Below are positions 38,301-48,700 of a stretch of DNA of 64,000 nucleotides, in pieces. Both the position numbers and the translations under genes were made by a program. The notes under the pieces are model-generated. The model was not told the origin of the DNA and ran no database searches. It was given only the letters and a program-made list of their open reading frames with translations. Numbering within the stretch: the first letter of the stretch is position 1; every line of letters begins with the position of its first letter. Source of the DNA: Theropithecus gelada (Eukaryota > Chordata > Mammalia > Primates > Cercopithecidae). The stretch lies in NCBI RefSeq assembly GCF_003255815.1, contig NC_037677.1, positions 110,436,936 to 110,500,935 on the forward strand. The letters are read 5' to 3'.

Positions 38301-41300
38301 TGCAACCTTCAACCATGCCATACTGAAAGGCATCAACTGTAAAGCCAGTTCCTGCAATAAAAATACCAACACAGTAGGCTGAGCAAGAGCTAACAAAGAT
38401 ACCCAATTTGATGATAAATACTGAATGAACCCTCTATCCTCTTTACCTCTTATTTCCAATTTAACTATATTTAAAAACTTATACCACATAAATTTAGCAA
38501 AAGGTAACACTAAATATGAGAATGTCTTAAAAGTTTCTACCAAGTATCTCAGTATAGAGACCTTTATTTGTGAATAACTGCACCAAAGAATTTTTTAAAA
38601 TTCTAGGTTACAAACCAATTACTTCTTTGTTTTAACTAATACTTTCATAATACTTAGCACTTGACTTCTGCAAAACAGCAAAAGGAGAATGCTAACTTTC
38701 TTCTAAAACATGAATTTTCAATGGGGGCAGTATTGATCTAAGGAAGCCAAAATGCTTGAGGGCCAACATAATCTCACATATGACACAAACAATGTATCTA
38801 CCATAATCTTTGAATTTTGCTGCACAGTCAAACTGGAGAAGAGGGGTAGGAAACAAGAAAAAAAATGTCTAAAAAGGTTCCTTAGAGGAGCAGTGATGAA
38901 GAAGAGGTTGAGAAATACTGTTGTAAAATGTGCTCATGCAAGAAATAATTAAGTGTACTGACTGGCGATGTGCAAATAAATAAGCATAACTTCTCAATTC
39001 TACTGAGGCTTATCAACACACGGTTTTAGGATCATTTAAAGTATAGAAAATTGGTCGGGCTCAGTGGCTCACACCCATAATCCCAGCACTTTGGGAGGCC
39101 GAGGCAGGTGGATCACAAAGTCAGGAGATCGAGACCATCCTGACTAGCATGGTGAAACCCCGTCTCTACTAAAAATACAAAAAAAAATTAGCTGGGCATG
39201 GTGGTGGGTGCCTGTAATCCCAGTTACCTGGGAGGCTGAGGCAGGAGAATGGCGTGAACTCGGAAGGCGGAGCTTGCAGTAAGCTGAGATCACGCCACTG
39301 CACTCCAGCCGGGGTGACAGAGCGAGACTCCGTCTCTAAATAAATAAATAAAATAAAGTACAGAAAATTGATCAAAATAATTATTAAAAACACCACTTGT
39401 GTTATGAAGTATATAAATGCTATTCTATATATAAATGCTATATTAACAAATTATAGATCTAGAACATCAATAAAGCACTTTAAAAATCTTTCAGCAACCA
39501 AGTATATGCTGGCAGCAACCAAGTATATGAAAGGGCAGAGAAACTAAGTTCTAATACGGTTTTTAAATTTTTGGCATTTACTATGATAGGTAAAACCTGT
39601 GACATTTCCCATCTTTGAAACTATTTAGTACTTTGCATTTCTCACAAGCATTTAGAGGCTGCCTTTTATTATAGTTATTTACAGAGATGCCTTTCCTCCT
39701 TTTGTATTAAGCTGAATCCCTACTCCTCTCTTACTAATCTTTCTATAGCCTGTAATATCTACCTAACTAGTATAGTCACTTACATAGAGGACATGTTTAA
39801 TAGAAACTTGATGAACTGAATGGAGCAAAAAAAAATAAAATAGGCAAAAACCAAATCTACATTAGAGGCTCATGAAGTATCACAAAAGCAAAGGAAACAC
39901 ATACGAAAAATTGTTTCACACACACACACACAAAGTTCAAAAATGTTGTCTTTGTTGATACATCGAGTATTGATATTTCAACTTACCAGGTATTTTCTTG
40001 TAGAACGGACATGTCTTTTTTCTTGATCCTCCTACATTAGATGACTCTGGGATTTTCTTGTTCCCCCTTTGCAGCCCACCATGAGCTAATTTTGTGAACA
40101 CTTTGACTTTACTTAAATTGACTGCTTCAGATTCAGTATTAATAAGGTGATCTGATCTCTTCTGATACACTCCTTCCTGCAGTGAATTTGACTTTTTACG
40201 TCTCTTTTTTTGACGCTGTGACCTCTCACTAGAAAGTTCCACAGAAAGCTGACTCTCATTTAAATTACTTGCATCAAATTCTAAATCACTTAAAGATTTT
40301 TCTGCCTTCCTCTTGCACTGCGAGGACCTCTTTTTGTTAGGACTTGGAACTGGATTTAAGTTTATCCCTTCTAATGCACTTTCCCCTAGCAATTTTTCTT
40401 TTCTTTTGGGAGGTAGTCCAAAATACACACCTATATCCATTTGCTTCATTACCTTGGTAGAAGGATGTCTTGCATTACACTCAAGACCAGAAGGCAATAT
40501 TTTCAAATACTTAGGAGCAGGTGTACTAGAAAATTTTTCTGTATTTAAAATTGTAGCTTTACCAACGGGCACACCATCTAATGCCTTTCTGCAGCAACAT
40601 GCTGAGTTAGTATTATTCTTAGCATTCAAGTTCTCACTTGATAATTTTCTAATTTTACTTTGGGTTGGTTGGGAAGAAAGATACCTTTCTCCCTGACTTT
40701 CAAAAGGTTTCAACATTGAACTCTTAACTAACGGAAGAGAAACCTGATTGTAAACAGCTGATTCTTCAATTACCTGTTTCTGTTTATTTGATTGAGCTGA
40801 GTGAAATTCTGGCTCATCTTGTTTTGCTTTAGCTACCTGATGAACAGAAGCAGCAAGCTTTCCTGCCAATGCAGGTGGAAACAACACAAAATCACCACCA
40901 GTACATGCCAGATCATAAGGCAAAGTACTCTCATTATTTTGGGAAATAGGTTGAGACAAATAATTTAGACTATTGAATCTATACAATCCTTCATCATACT
41001 TATCCTGAGTTAAGAAGCTGTTCATTTCACGGCAGCTCTCATCCTGGTCCTTCAGTAAAGGACCATGTCGTTTTTTAAAAAAAGCACAGCTGTCATCATC
41101 TTCTTCGAGGCTGCCATCTTTAGAGCTTTCGGTAAAAAATAGTTGTTGTTGTGAATCATCCAGGTTTTCATCGGTATCATGAGTGTCTTCATCACTTTGA
41201 AGTGGAGAATAGGAGATTCCACAGTCGCTAAAGTCATTTTCTGGCAATGGTAAATTTATGTGTTCTGAGTTGTTTGCAAGACGCAAAGCAACTCCTACCA

Positions 41301-43892
41301 GTTTGTCATTCTCAACAAATTCTGTAAATTGTAGAGCTTGTTGGGACGTTTGGATATTAGCAGAAATCTTTTCACTGGCTTTGGTTGGAGATGGAGACTT
41401 TTTTAAATACTGTGTCATCAGTAAGGGATCACTTGAAACCAAGTTATCGGTTTGGCTCTGATACGAAGACCATCTTTCCTCAAGACTACAAAGAACACCT
41501 GACTTGGTCTCACTGAAACTGCCACCTGATGCAGGTGATGGGCTGCTAAAAGGATGATCACCAGCCCTGCTTTGAGCTAGCAGGAAGTGAGTGTATCTCT
41601 TGTAATGAAAAGGAATGGTTGAGGTACACAGAAGACCATCAGGACACTCTGAAATTTTAATAAAGAAAAAAAATTACAGGATCAAAGAATATACTAAGCT
41701 TTGACAACATCAGCAGTATAAATTGGGTTCCATTATTTAACATTCACGTTGTATACAATAAAAAGTAACAATTTTAATAAGAGTAGTTATAATTGTTGAT
41801 ACGCTGAACAAGTTTTAGATTCTATTCTAAGAATAGAATTTGAGAAATTGGTTAATCATAAGGCTTTACTAATTTGGAAACTATTCCCTGTCATACTACC
41901 ATGATTGAGAAACTTTCTATAAGACATCTTGGCATATCCCTGTATATGTTAATTTCCAGGTTTATCAAAAAATGACACCTCCCTCCCCTCAAAAAAGATG
42001 TTATATTTCTTATATTAAATTAGAAAACGTCACGGCTTACAACCTAACTTAAAAATGCCTCTTAAAAGCATTTGTTATAGAATGGAATTTAATTCAAGAG
42101 AGCCATCTGAGAGTCTATTCACAGGAGTTTAGTGAAAAACCGAAGGAAAATTTTTTTGAGGTGGCTTCATCCATAAGACATTTCACCCTAAGGTCTTCAA
42201 TCACGGACTCCAATTTCCATTCTTGATTTTCAAGTTACATGAAAGCAAATTACTAGCAAATTTATGAGGTTTTCACTTGCTATCCTTTTATGAGAAAGGC
42301 TAATGCCAAATTTAAAGAAGAGGTTTTTTTTGTGTGTGTCTTCATGCAGTACTTTAAAATAACTACAGGTTAACAATAAAATTTATTCTGAATCATAGCT
42401 AACATGAAAGCCATATTGAGTATTTTTTAATTTTACCGAATTTAACTTTTTTAGATGAAACAATCTATATATGGAATATAAATGATTTTAAAATATAAAA
42501 ATAATCACAACAACCCGTTGTCCATATATATTCCAAGTAGGATTTTCTACGTTAAATACTTACTACATATTTTAGAAGATTAAAAAAAGCATACTTTTAT
42601 TATCATTTGACACATTTATTGTTAGAATCTTAATCACCTAAGACTCCCTCACAGTTCCTCTTCCTGTATACATTAGTAGGATGACTAAAACATAACCATA
42701 TTTAGAAACCATACTATATCTATACTTTTTTTTTTTTTTTTCTTCCAGACAAGGTCTCATTCTGTCGCCCCCGCCAGGCTGGAGTGCAGTGGCATGATCA
42801 CAGCGCCCCATAGCCTCCACCTCCTGGGCTCAGGTGATCCTCCCACCTCAGCCTTCCAAGTAGCCCACCACACCTGGCTAATTTCTGGTATTTTCTTTTT
42901 GGTAAAGACAGGGTTTCACCATGTCACACAGGCTGGTCTTGAACTCCTAGGCTCAAGTGATCCGCCTGCCTCGACTTCCCAAAGTACTGGGATTACTGGC
43001 ATGAGCCACTGTGCCCAGCCTATTTATAGTTTTCTAAGGAGTTCCATAAAAATAACCAACTGGGCAAGTTACTTGACTTTTAAGAACTTTCATCTATAAA
43101 ATGTCAATACTACCTACCTTATATGGTGGTTGTGAAAGTCGGGTAAGTAAACAGTGTGAAAGTACCCAGCATAGTAAGGATTCAATTAACATTTATGGGA
43201 AATAATCCAGATACTTAGGAACTTTTATGAAATAACCCAACGTATTTAAACTGTTTTCTAGTCTGCCATTTTCTTTACTATTATACCATTGACAAGTATG
43301 GGGGGTGTCTCCCAGTGTCCCATCTCTCTTTTAGTTTACTGCTTGCCTTCCTTGTTTCACTGAATTGGTATGTCTGACCTAATGAAGACTTTTTAGATGA
43401 TTTAGAAACTGCTAGCTTTTCTGCAGTCTTACCTGTTTCAGAGTGTGGTGGAGAATCCAAACATTCAAAAACATGCCATCGAGGTGTCTGCCCTATCAAT
43501 GAGGAAAAAGGCATCTGGCAATTTGGACAGTATCCATCATAAACTGGACGTATCTTTGGGGACACGCGTTGGCTTCTGCGAGTTCTACAGAGCTTTCCTG
43601 GAGTAGTCTCCTTGTCTTGGGTGTGCTGAATACTATCTCCACAACTTGAATTCTGACTAGAAGCTACAGAAGTCTGACAATCTGCATTTTCAAGGGGCAT
43701 TTCATGGTCCTTCACCTCCTTAGCTTCTGTGACTTTTTTTCTGTTTCTATTCCGTTTTGACTGGTGTTTTCCATCTGTTCCTTTTTCAACAGATTTTGGA
43801 ATATTTTTAGAGCCATTATCTGGATCAACTCGTTTTGGTTTTCTTTTAGATTTGTATTCCCAAATGTCTTCTTCGGAAATGTCTTCTAACAT
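26224..43892 (-). CDS. DCLRE1A: DNA cross-link repair 1A protein (SNM1A), nine coding exons
   Basis: Spliced frame of 3120 nt (1039 residues plus stop), exons at 43433-43892, 39987-41648, 38218-38351, 36735-36853, 35144-35284, 33423-33568, 32484-32638, 28177-28318 and 26224-26384. Every intron is GT-AG and every phase closes. The protein is the nuclear 5'-3' exonuclease that helps unhook DNA interstrand crosslinks during replication and carries crosslink-repair foci. Visible domains: UBZ4 finger C122, C125, H140, C144 (ubiquitin binding); PIP box QMDIGVYF at 556-563 (PCNA binding); a basic, Ser-rich linker; metallo-beta-lactamase/beta-CASP nuclease from about 708. Metal ligands are intact: HFHSDH 731-736, H792 (NHCPGA), D814 (HTGDFR), D837, and H993 in YSEHSS. 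Start at 43,892 has G at -3. Human SNM1A has 1040 residues by memory; here one Glu appears missing near 'PPKRKEKLLG'. Confidence 0.96.
26577..27333 (+). mobile_element. MaLR LTR (THE1/MST-like) in DCLRE1A intron 8, split by an Alu
   Basis: It starts 'gatatggtttggctctgtg', continues 'ggatcatgggggtggatctg', and ends 'gtgtgagaatggactaatac'. An Alu at 26,723-27,055 interrupts it. It contains (GC)n followed by (TC)n at 27,116-27,147. Orientation is opposite to DCLRE1A. Confidence 0.88.
26723..27055 (+). mobile_element. Alu element inserted in MaLR LTR
   Basis: Complete dimer with an (AAAT)n/(AAT)n tail. The duplication 'gatagtgagcgagttct' (26,706-26,722) versus 'gatagtgagtgagttct' (27,056-27,072) differs at one base. 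Confidence 0.94.
27334..28176. other. Remaining DCLRE1A intron 8 sequence
   Basis: Mostly unique sequence. A run of 14 C at 27,597-27,610 is followed by (AC)n. No other feature recognised. Confidence 0.5.
28177..28318 (-). CDS. DCLRE1A: DCLRE1A coding exon 8
   Basis: Residues 940-986, ending ...TKGNISIY. Acceptor 'tttaatag|ggcttac', donor 'atatg|gtatag'. The donor is weaker than the others (gtatag rather than gtaag). Confidence 0.95.
30155..30446 (+). mobile_element. Alu element in DCLRE1A intron 7
   Basis: Full AluY-like dimer. The duplication 'aagaaatcttccaa' is at 30,141-30,154 and about 30,447-30,460. Confidence 0.94.
31104..31397 (+). mobile_element. Alu element in DCLRE1A intron 7
   Basis: Full dimer, more diverged than its neighbour. 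Flanks 'agttatgctta' and 'attacgcttga' are the decayed target-site duplication. Confidence 0.93.
32484..32638 (-). CDS. DCLRE1A: DCLRE1A coding exon 7
   Basis: Residues 888-939 of the beta-CASP region (LITTDMCSSLVHLLPMM). Acceptor 'cccatag|ccattgc', donor 'tttaag|gtaagc'. Confidence 0.95.
33423..33568 (-). CDS. DCLRE1A: DCLRE1A coding exon 6
   Basis: Residues 839-887, the start of the beta-CASP region ending in VVCGTYSIGKEKVFL. Acceptor 'gttacag|atattgt', donor 'cctag|gtgagt'. Confidence 0.95.
33569..35143 (-). other. DCLRE1A: DCLRE1A intron 5
   Basis: AT-rich intron without Alu. It contains a (TA)/(TG)/(CA) compound microsatellite at about 34,074-34,141. Nothing else recognised. Confidence 0.65.
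35144..35284 (-). CDS. DCLRE1A: DCLRE1A coding exon 5
   Basis: Residues 792-838, including NHCPGAVM, the motif HTGDFRAD (D814) and LDTT (D837). Acceptor 'gttcag|ctgtccag', donor 'accac|gtaaga'. Confidence 0.95.
35697..35993 (+). mobile_element. Alu element in DCLRE1A intron 4
   Basis: Full dimer with an A tail. The duplication 'aaaaatcagaact' is at about 35,683-35,695 and 35,994-36,006. Confidence 0.94.
36007..36734. other. Remaining DCLRE1A intron 4 sequence
   Basis: AT-rich and unassigned. Several poly-A stretches near 36,020 and 36,240. Confidence 0.4.
36735..36853 (-). CDS. DCLRE1A: DCLRE1A coding exon 4
   Basis: Residues 753-791 and the first two bases of His792, a metal ligand whose codon is split by the intron. 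Acceptor 'ttttgcag|ataactgg', donor 'aatca|gtaagt'. Confidence 0.95.
37265..37450 (+). repeat. MIR SINE in DCLRE1A intron 3
   Basis: 'tctctgtgacctggggcacgtcacttaacttctcc' (read as overlapping core pieces), then 'tcaggtgtttcattaat' and 'gttgtgaggattaaatc', match the MIR core in order. Confidence 0.85.
37609..37919 (+). mobile_element. MER2/Tigger-type DNA transposon in DCLRE1A intron 3
   Basis: Terminal inverted repeats begin cagtcatgtccc and end ggctgactg. A TA dinucleotide flanks each side (37,607-37,608 and 37,920-37,921), as expected for Tc1/mariner-related Tigger elements. The interior has 'taatacaatgtaaattcc' and 'gtaaatagttgttatac', typical of the MER2 group. Confidence 0.85.
38218..38351 (-). 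CDS. DCLRE1A: DCLRE1A coding exon 3
   Basis: Residues 708-752. It opens the nuclease domain and contains the HxHxDH metal-binding motif (HFHSDH, 731-736). Acceptor 'attgcag|gaactgg', donor 'agtgag|gtaagt'. Confidence 0.95.
39053..39354 (+). mobile_element. Alu element in DCLRE1A intron 2
   Basis: Full dimer. The duplication 'aaagtatagaaaatt' (39,038-39,052) versus 'aaagtacagaaaatt' (about 39,356-39,370) differs at one base. Confidence 0.94.
39355..39986. other. Remaining DCLRE1A intron 2 sequence
   Basis: Unique AT-rich sequence with a short (AC)n at 39,918-39,932. A 17-bp unit including 'agcaaccaagtatatg' is directly repeated near 39,494-39,530, and 'tatataaatgctat' near 39,411-39,444. Confidence 0.5.
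39987..41648 (-). CDS. DCLRE1A: DCLRE1A coding exon 2 (large exon)
   Basis: At 1662 nt this is the largest exon: residues 154-707, the disordered middle of the protein with an acidic cluster (SLEEDDDSCAF), the PIP box and a basic segment (RQKKRRKKSN). Acceptor 'tttcag|agtgtcct', donor 'cctg|gtaagt' at 39,986. The one-residue gap relative to remembered human sequence falls in this exon. Confidence 0.96.
42726..43020 (-). mobile_element. Alu element (AluJ-like) in DCLRE1A intron 1
   Basis: T tract, 'agacaaggtctcattctg', then a diverged dimer to 'ctgtgcccagcc'. It is in the same orientation as DCLRE1A, unlike the other Alus within this gene. Confidence 0.92.
43433..43892 (-). CDS. DCLRE1A: DCLRE1A coding exon 1
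   Basis: Residues 1-153 plus one base. It holds the acidic start (MLEDISEEDIWEY), a Lys/Arg-rich stretch (about 46-57) and the UBZ4 zinc finger. Donor 'gaaacag|gtaagac' at 43,432. Translating past the donor gives 'GKTAEKLAVSK', which is intron. Confidence 0.96.
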
Positions 43893-44810
43893 GGCAAAAT
43901 GATTTTATCATTCAAGAAGTATTAATCTTAAGTAAATTGAGAGTCCATTTCTTGTCACAAGAAGTTATAGAATTATTTTGCTGGGAAAACAAAGGTAACA
44001 AAACCCCCACCAACTCAATGGGAATCTGGAATGTTGGTAATGCACATATTGGCAAGCTACAAACCTTGTATCTGACAACACCTGCTGTTCCATATATACC
44101 ACAATAAAACTAAGATAAACCTATCACAGGAGCAGCAACTGTGGAGTTCTCCATTATGGGTGCTATTTCGTTCAAATATCTTGTCCTTTTCCAGGACTTG
44201 ATTCATAAAAATAAGAATAATACTTCGAAAATTAAGCACTAATGGGAAATATAGGTTCAACAGCTTAATCTTAGAATGAGCTTTGTAACATTGTTATGAA
44301 GCTACTGTCGTTCTCTCAAGTGGACAACCGTCCAAATAATTGATAAATCCAACCACACTCCCTGGACAAGTGGATCAACAGGTATCCTAAACACTAAATG
44401 GCTATCTCAGTTTACCAACAAAACTAGTCACAACATAATCAAAGAGATGTGTAATTCGCAAAAAACTGCGAAGTCACTGCCATTATCCACGACTAGTGGA
44501 TACTCAACCACTTCAGTTTCCCGGGACAGTCCATGATCCTCCTCCAGCAGCAATGAACAATCCCTGCACAGTGAACAAGAAAAGTTCAGATATGTGAAAA
44601 AAGTTCAAATATGTGAAACGGTGGGCTTGTATTGAGGTCTGACTCCGTATTGCACCCATGGTTCCGAAGGTGGCCAGCCCTCTGTCCACCTCAAAACAGG
44701 GTCACACGCCAGCCTCTCCCTTATCTTCTGGCATTAGAGGCTGCAAGGCCAGGAAGCGGGGCCTTAACCCTCTCCAGGAAGCACAGCCAGCTCCAAAAAA
44801 GCCCTCAGAG
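43893..44810 (-). other. DCLRE1A: DCLRE1A 5' untranslated region (predicted extent)
   Basis: No splice acceptor is evident just upstream of the start codon, so the leader is probably continuous genomic sequence. I recall published work giving human SNM1A a 5'UTR of about 918 nt with internal ribosome entry activity; the upstream limit here is set from that length. Eleven ATG triplets occur on the minus strand (first bases at 43911, 43948, 44047, 44093, 44154, 44206, 44291, 44436, 44483, 44534, 44659). The longest clear upstream frame found runs from 44,206 to 44,057 (49 codons). The one at 44,093 is in frame with the main start but ends first. Confidence 0.6.
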
Positions 44811-45075
44811 TCCTCCCCTTTTGAAGACTCTGAGGTCTGCCCTCAAGGACCCTCGCCGCCGCCCACCTGCCACTCGGCGCCCCAAGGGAGCCGCTCCAGC
44901 TGCATCCGCTCCCCTCCGCACCCCCACCTAAAAATCTGTTCGCACCCGCACTTTCAGCACTCCCAGATGACAAAACGCTGTATTTGTAAGTGAATGCCAT
45001 TCGCGCCAGTCACTCCCAGCTTACAAAACCTTCTCTCTGGAGGTTATCCCTACCCCCTTTACCTTTAGCGTCTTG

Positions 45076-45093
45076 GCGGGAACAACTTCCCGC
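45076..45093. promoter_or_regulatory. E2F-like dyad GCGGGAA-CAAC-TTCCCGC
   Basis: Two perfect 7-bp inverted copies of the E2F core GCGGGAA separated by 4 bp. The left copy extends to TTGGCGGGAA, the classical E2F form. Placed between two divergent genes, it suggests cell-cycle control of one or both. Function is inferred from motif only. Confidence 0.6.
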
Positions 45094-45349
45094 TGTCAGT
45101 GCCGTGTCGAATCGGCGGATGCTGGTCAAAGAAAGAGACTTTAAAAATACTTTAAAAAAAAATAGGTTGCTCTTTTAAGTCCTACGGATTTATTGTATTT
45201 TATTTTTGTTCGGAAGCCTGCTAATTCCCAATGTGAAGGGTGGGGGATGGTTCCCTTTGGGCCTCTGGGACGCTGTTCCTGAGGCCTCATTCCATGTTGA
45301 ATCTGGCGCTCTCAATGTCCAGGCTCGGCTGCGGCGTGGGGACTGAGAA

Positions 45350-45359
45350 GGGGCGGGGT
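45350..45359 (+). promoter_or_regulatory. GC box (Sp1-type)
   Basis: GGGGCGGGGT, about 210 bp upstream of the NHLRC2 start codon. Confidence 0.6.
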
Positions 45360-45564
45360 GGGTCGGGACGGCTGTTTAATTGCGTGCCCGGGAACTGCGC
45401 CGATTTGGACTTTTGGCACTTGGACGTATGCTTTAAAAAGAAAAAAGTGTCATTGGCGTGGAGTGGGGCTAGTGGAGGGTGAAGTGAATGCGCCGTTTGG
45501 AAGCCACAGGACAGTGAACGTTTTGTCTTTCCCAGCGAGACTCTCCCGCGAGCCCGGCGGAAAC

Positions 45565-45742
45565 ATGGCGGCGCCCGGATCCCGTGGCCGCAGCCTCTCC
45601 GGCCTGCTCCCCGCGCAGACCTCGCTAGAGTACGCCCTGCTCGACGCCGTTACCCAGCAGGAGAAGGACAGCCTGGTCTACCAGTATCTGCAGAAGGTGG
45701 ACGGCTGGGAGCAGGACTTGTCAGTACCCGAGTTTCCGGAAG
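45565..45742 (+). CDS. NHLRC2: NHLRC2 coding exon 1
   Basis: Residues 1-59 plus one base. Donor 'ccggaag|gtgagg' at 45,743. The frame stays open upstream but no in-frame ATG precedes 45,565, so this is the start. Confidence 0.95.
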
Positions 45743-48700
45743 GTGAGGGGCTGGCGTCGGGGTGGGGGCCCCTCCCGGCACCTCCCCTTCCTCGGGGACG
45801 GCGCCCTCCCCCGAAGCGGGGGGCTAAGCGGGTATGTGTCGCTGGCGCCCCAGGGAGTGGCCCTTCGCCTAACTTGGGCCGCTGCTCACGTACTCTGCAA
45901 TTCCCAGGGGTCCCCAGGCGGCCACCGACTGGGGGTTTCCCTGGCACGGGGATCCATATACTCGCCTGTGTATCCTGAGTCCCGCCCGCGCCTGATAGTC
46001 AAGTAGACACTCCGTGAATGTTAAGTGTCCCCGGTGGCAATGATTGCAACGTCCACACCATTCTATCCATTCAGTGTGGTTCCCCAGTGTCGTCTCATCT
46101 TTCGGCATCATCTTGACACTTATTGATCACTTTTTCATGTATAACACACTTCCTTTTTTTTTTTTTTTTTTTTTTTTACGGTGTTTCGCCCTGTCTCCCA
46201 GGCTGGAGTACAGTGGCGTGATCTTGGCTCACTGCGACCTCTGCCTCAGCCTCCTGAGTAGCTGGGACTACAGGTCCGCGCCACCACGCCTGGCGTGCGT
46301 GTGTGTGTGTGTGTGTGTGTGTGTTTAGTAGAGACGGCGTTCCACCATGTTGGCCAGGCTGGTCTTGACCTCTTGACCTCAAGTGACCCTCCCGCCTCCG
46401 TTTCCCAAAGTGCTGGGAGTACAGGCTTGAGCCACTGCGCCCTGCTTGCCACACACAGTCCTAAACATTCATTCACCTCTATAGCCCAGTGAGGTGCTCG
46501 TATCATTTCTCTTTTACAGTTGAGGAAATGGAAGCACAGAGAGGTTAAATAACATGCCCAGGGCCTCACAGCTGATAACTGCCCCAGTTGGATTATACAG
46601 ACCCTAGATTTGCTGGTTTCTTAGCTGTGCTGTGCTTCTCCGTTCAAAGTCGTGAAACTAATACTTTTAAAAATTAGAATCAATTATAGCCTATTTCCAG
46701 GGTTTAAATCCTGGCTATGTGAGCTTTTGGAGCATGAAGGAATAGATATTCCCAGCAGAGATGTTTGTGAAGCACATCTTGCCATGATAAATGAAAACGT
46801 ATTTTACCTTCTTTGGATGGGAGTAGCTTTGCTTTGCCTGGTGGTTCTGGCATGTGTCCTGGCGTGACACTGAAACCACATGTATAGTTAATTGGTTGGA
46901 TGTGGCAGAGTTCAGTTATCTCATGGGAGGTATACCGGAACCAGCCTCTAGAGTATTTGGTGTCTTTCCAAGCCTTTTGCACTACCCACCTTGAGAAGTG
47001 CTTATTTTTCCTACTATTAATTTTATACTGGATTTGAAATATTGTGGAATTATTACAGAAGAATTGGGTACATGAAAGCTTATCAAATCAAATAAACTTT
47101 AAAATATTGTTTACATCTATACAAATAGATGATTTAAAAAAATTTTGGTACAGAAGGTAGTTATATAGTTAAGTACACTGTTATAAACAAGCAGGCCATC
47201 AACTGGGATTTGGGGAATGTTTTTTATTTTCTAGTCTTTTTTGTATTTACAGGGAGTGTATTTTATTCCCATGAGATTTGACTTCTGTGACTCATAAGTA
47301 AAAAAACACAAATATTCAGGGTTTGTGTTTAACATAGTATGATTTTCTCCTGGACCCGATTATTGAGGACAGAATGCTGGAAATGACTGTTTTCTTGGTT
47401 TCTTTAGCGGTAAACTATAATCAAGAAGTCATAAACATAACTTTATCTAAAACACTGTATGCTTTATTTCTTAGAAGACTTACGTGTTTATGGGTGACAG
47501 TGCAGTGTAATGGGTAGATTCACACAGACCTGGAATTAGATCCTTGTTATTTCCATTTTGTTGTTGTGTGATTTTGAGCCAGTTACTTGACCTCCAAGGC
47601 TTATATTTCTCACTTGCAAAATTGAACTATTATTTACCTTTCAGGATTATTATTTGTTTCAAAAGTAATATATGTAAAATTCTTAATTTACAGGAAAGCT
47701 TACTAAATGTTAGCACCTTTTTATTGTATTCATTGTAATTATTGTTATTATAAAATACATTATTATTAAGTCTGGTAAGTATCTAGCACAGTAACTGAGA
47801 TGTAATAATTCTTTCTATACCCCCAGATCTAAGCCACTCTTGACTGTTTACAGAAAAATCATAGAAGACAGATTCATAAATATTTTGCAAGTAGGATATG
47901 AAATATACATTAATTAGTGTGAAGTTTTGTATGATCACTTGGTCTGGTATATAATTAATACTTTAGCAAAATGGATAATTGAGGTCACTGTATACTGAAA
48001 CCTCATTAGTTTGGACTAATTGACCCAAATACTAGTTTGATCTGCAGATTTTTTTTTTCTAGAATTTTGTTACGATTGAGTAGCTACAGTTATTGTTGTT
48101 AGTCATTAGTTGTTACTGTTTACTTATTCCTCTTAACTTTGGCTTTCAGTTGCTGCTATTCTAAATACCTGCTTCAAGGTATAATTAATAGTTGTAATAG
48201 CTGCATTAAGTTATTTATAAGCAGTAAACTTTGTTTTCTTAAATTGATTAAATAGAGATGCTGTACTTTATTATTAGTTAACAAAATCTTTCTTCATAGT
48301 ACAGAGTTTACTTTTTTGGGAGGAAAGGGAACACGTTTTTCATCAATATTAATGTTACCTCAATGAAATCTATAACAACAGTAAGTGTATTTTGCTTAAC
48401 TTTACATTTAACATATTTTATTTTGTATTTACGGTCTCATTCAAATCCAGAATATTTCAGTTTCTTCTCCTTTAGGAAACTGGCTTAGGCATTTTGTATG
48501 TTTATCCTTACACACATTTCACTCCTTTTTGATGTTTAGTTATGTCTTACTATTCTTAAACTTGACCTTTATTCTGGGTAGCCCATTTGTATCTAATTGT
48601 TTATGTAATTAGGTTGATTTACTATTTGATATTTCTTCCTTTTTTTTTTTTTTTTTTTTTTTGCCTAAGTGTGTTGCCCTTACTCCTTTTCACAGACTAT

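Larger units (their letters stand above)
44811..45564. promoter_or_regulatory. Bidirectional DCLRE1A/NHLRC2 promoter region
   Basis: The two genes are transcribed away from each other across this interval. CpG density is far above the surroundings from about 44,830 to 45,850, consistent with a CpG-island promoter reaching into NHLRC2 exon 1. Visible elements: an E2F-like dyad (45,076-45,093), a GC box (45,350-45,359) and an inverted CCAAT ('cattgg', about 45,451). No clear TATA box is visible at a fitting position. Start sites are inferred. Confidence 0.75.

Noticed and set aside
39937..39986. Extension of DCLRE1A exon 2 beyond its donor
   Set aside because: A strong GTAAGT donor at 39,986 and the phase-matching exon 3 acceptor show that the open frame past it is intron.
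45358..45564. Open frame upstream of and in frame with the NHLRC2 start, suggesting a 69-residue N-terminal extension
   Set aside because: The frame opens at a GTG and contains no in-frame ATG before 45,565, where the context is strong. It is GC-rich leader sequence that happens to lack stops.
48640..48662. Poly-T run as the head of an Alu or other retroposon
   Set aside because: The following sequence has no Alu or L1 signature and no target-site duplication is apparent.
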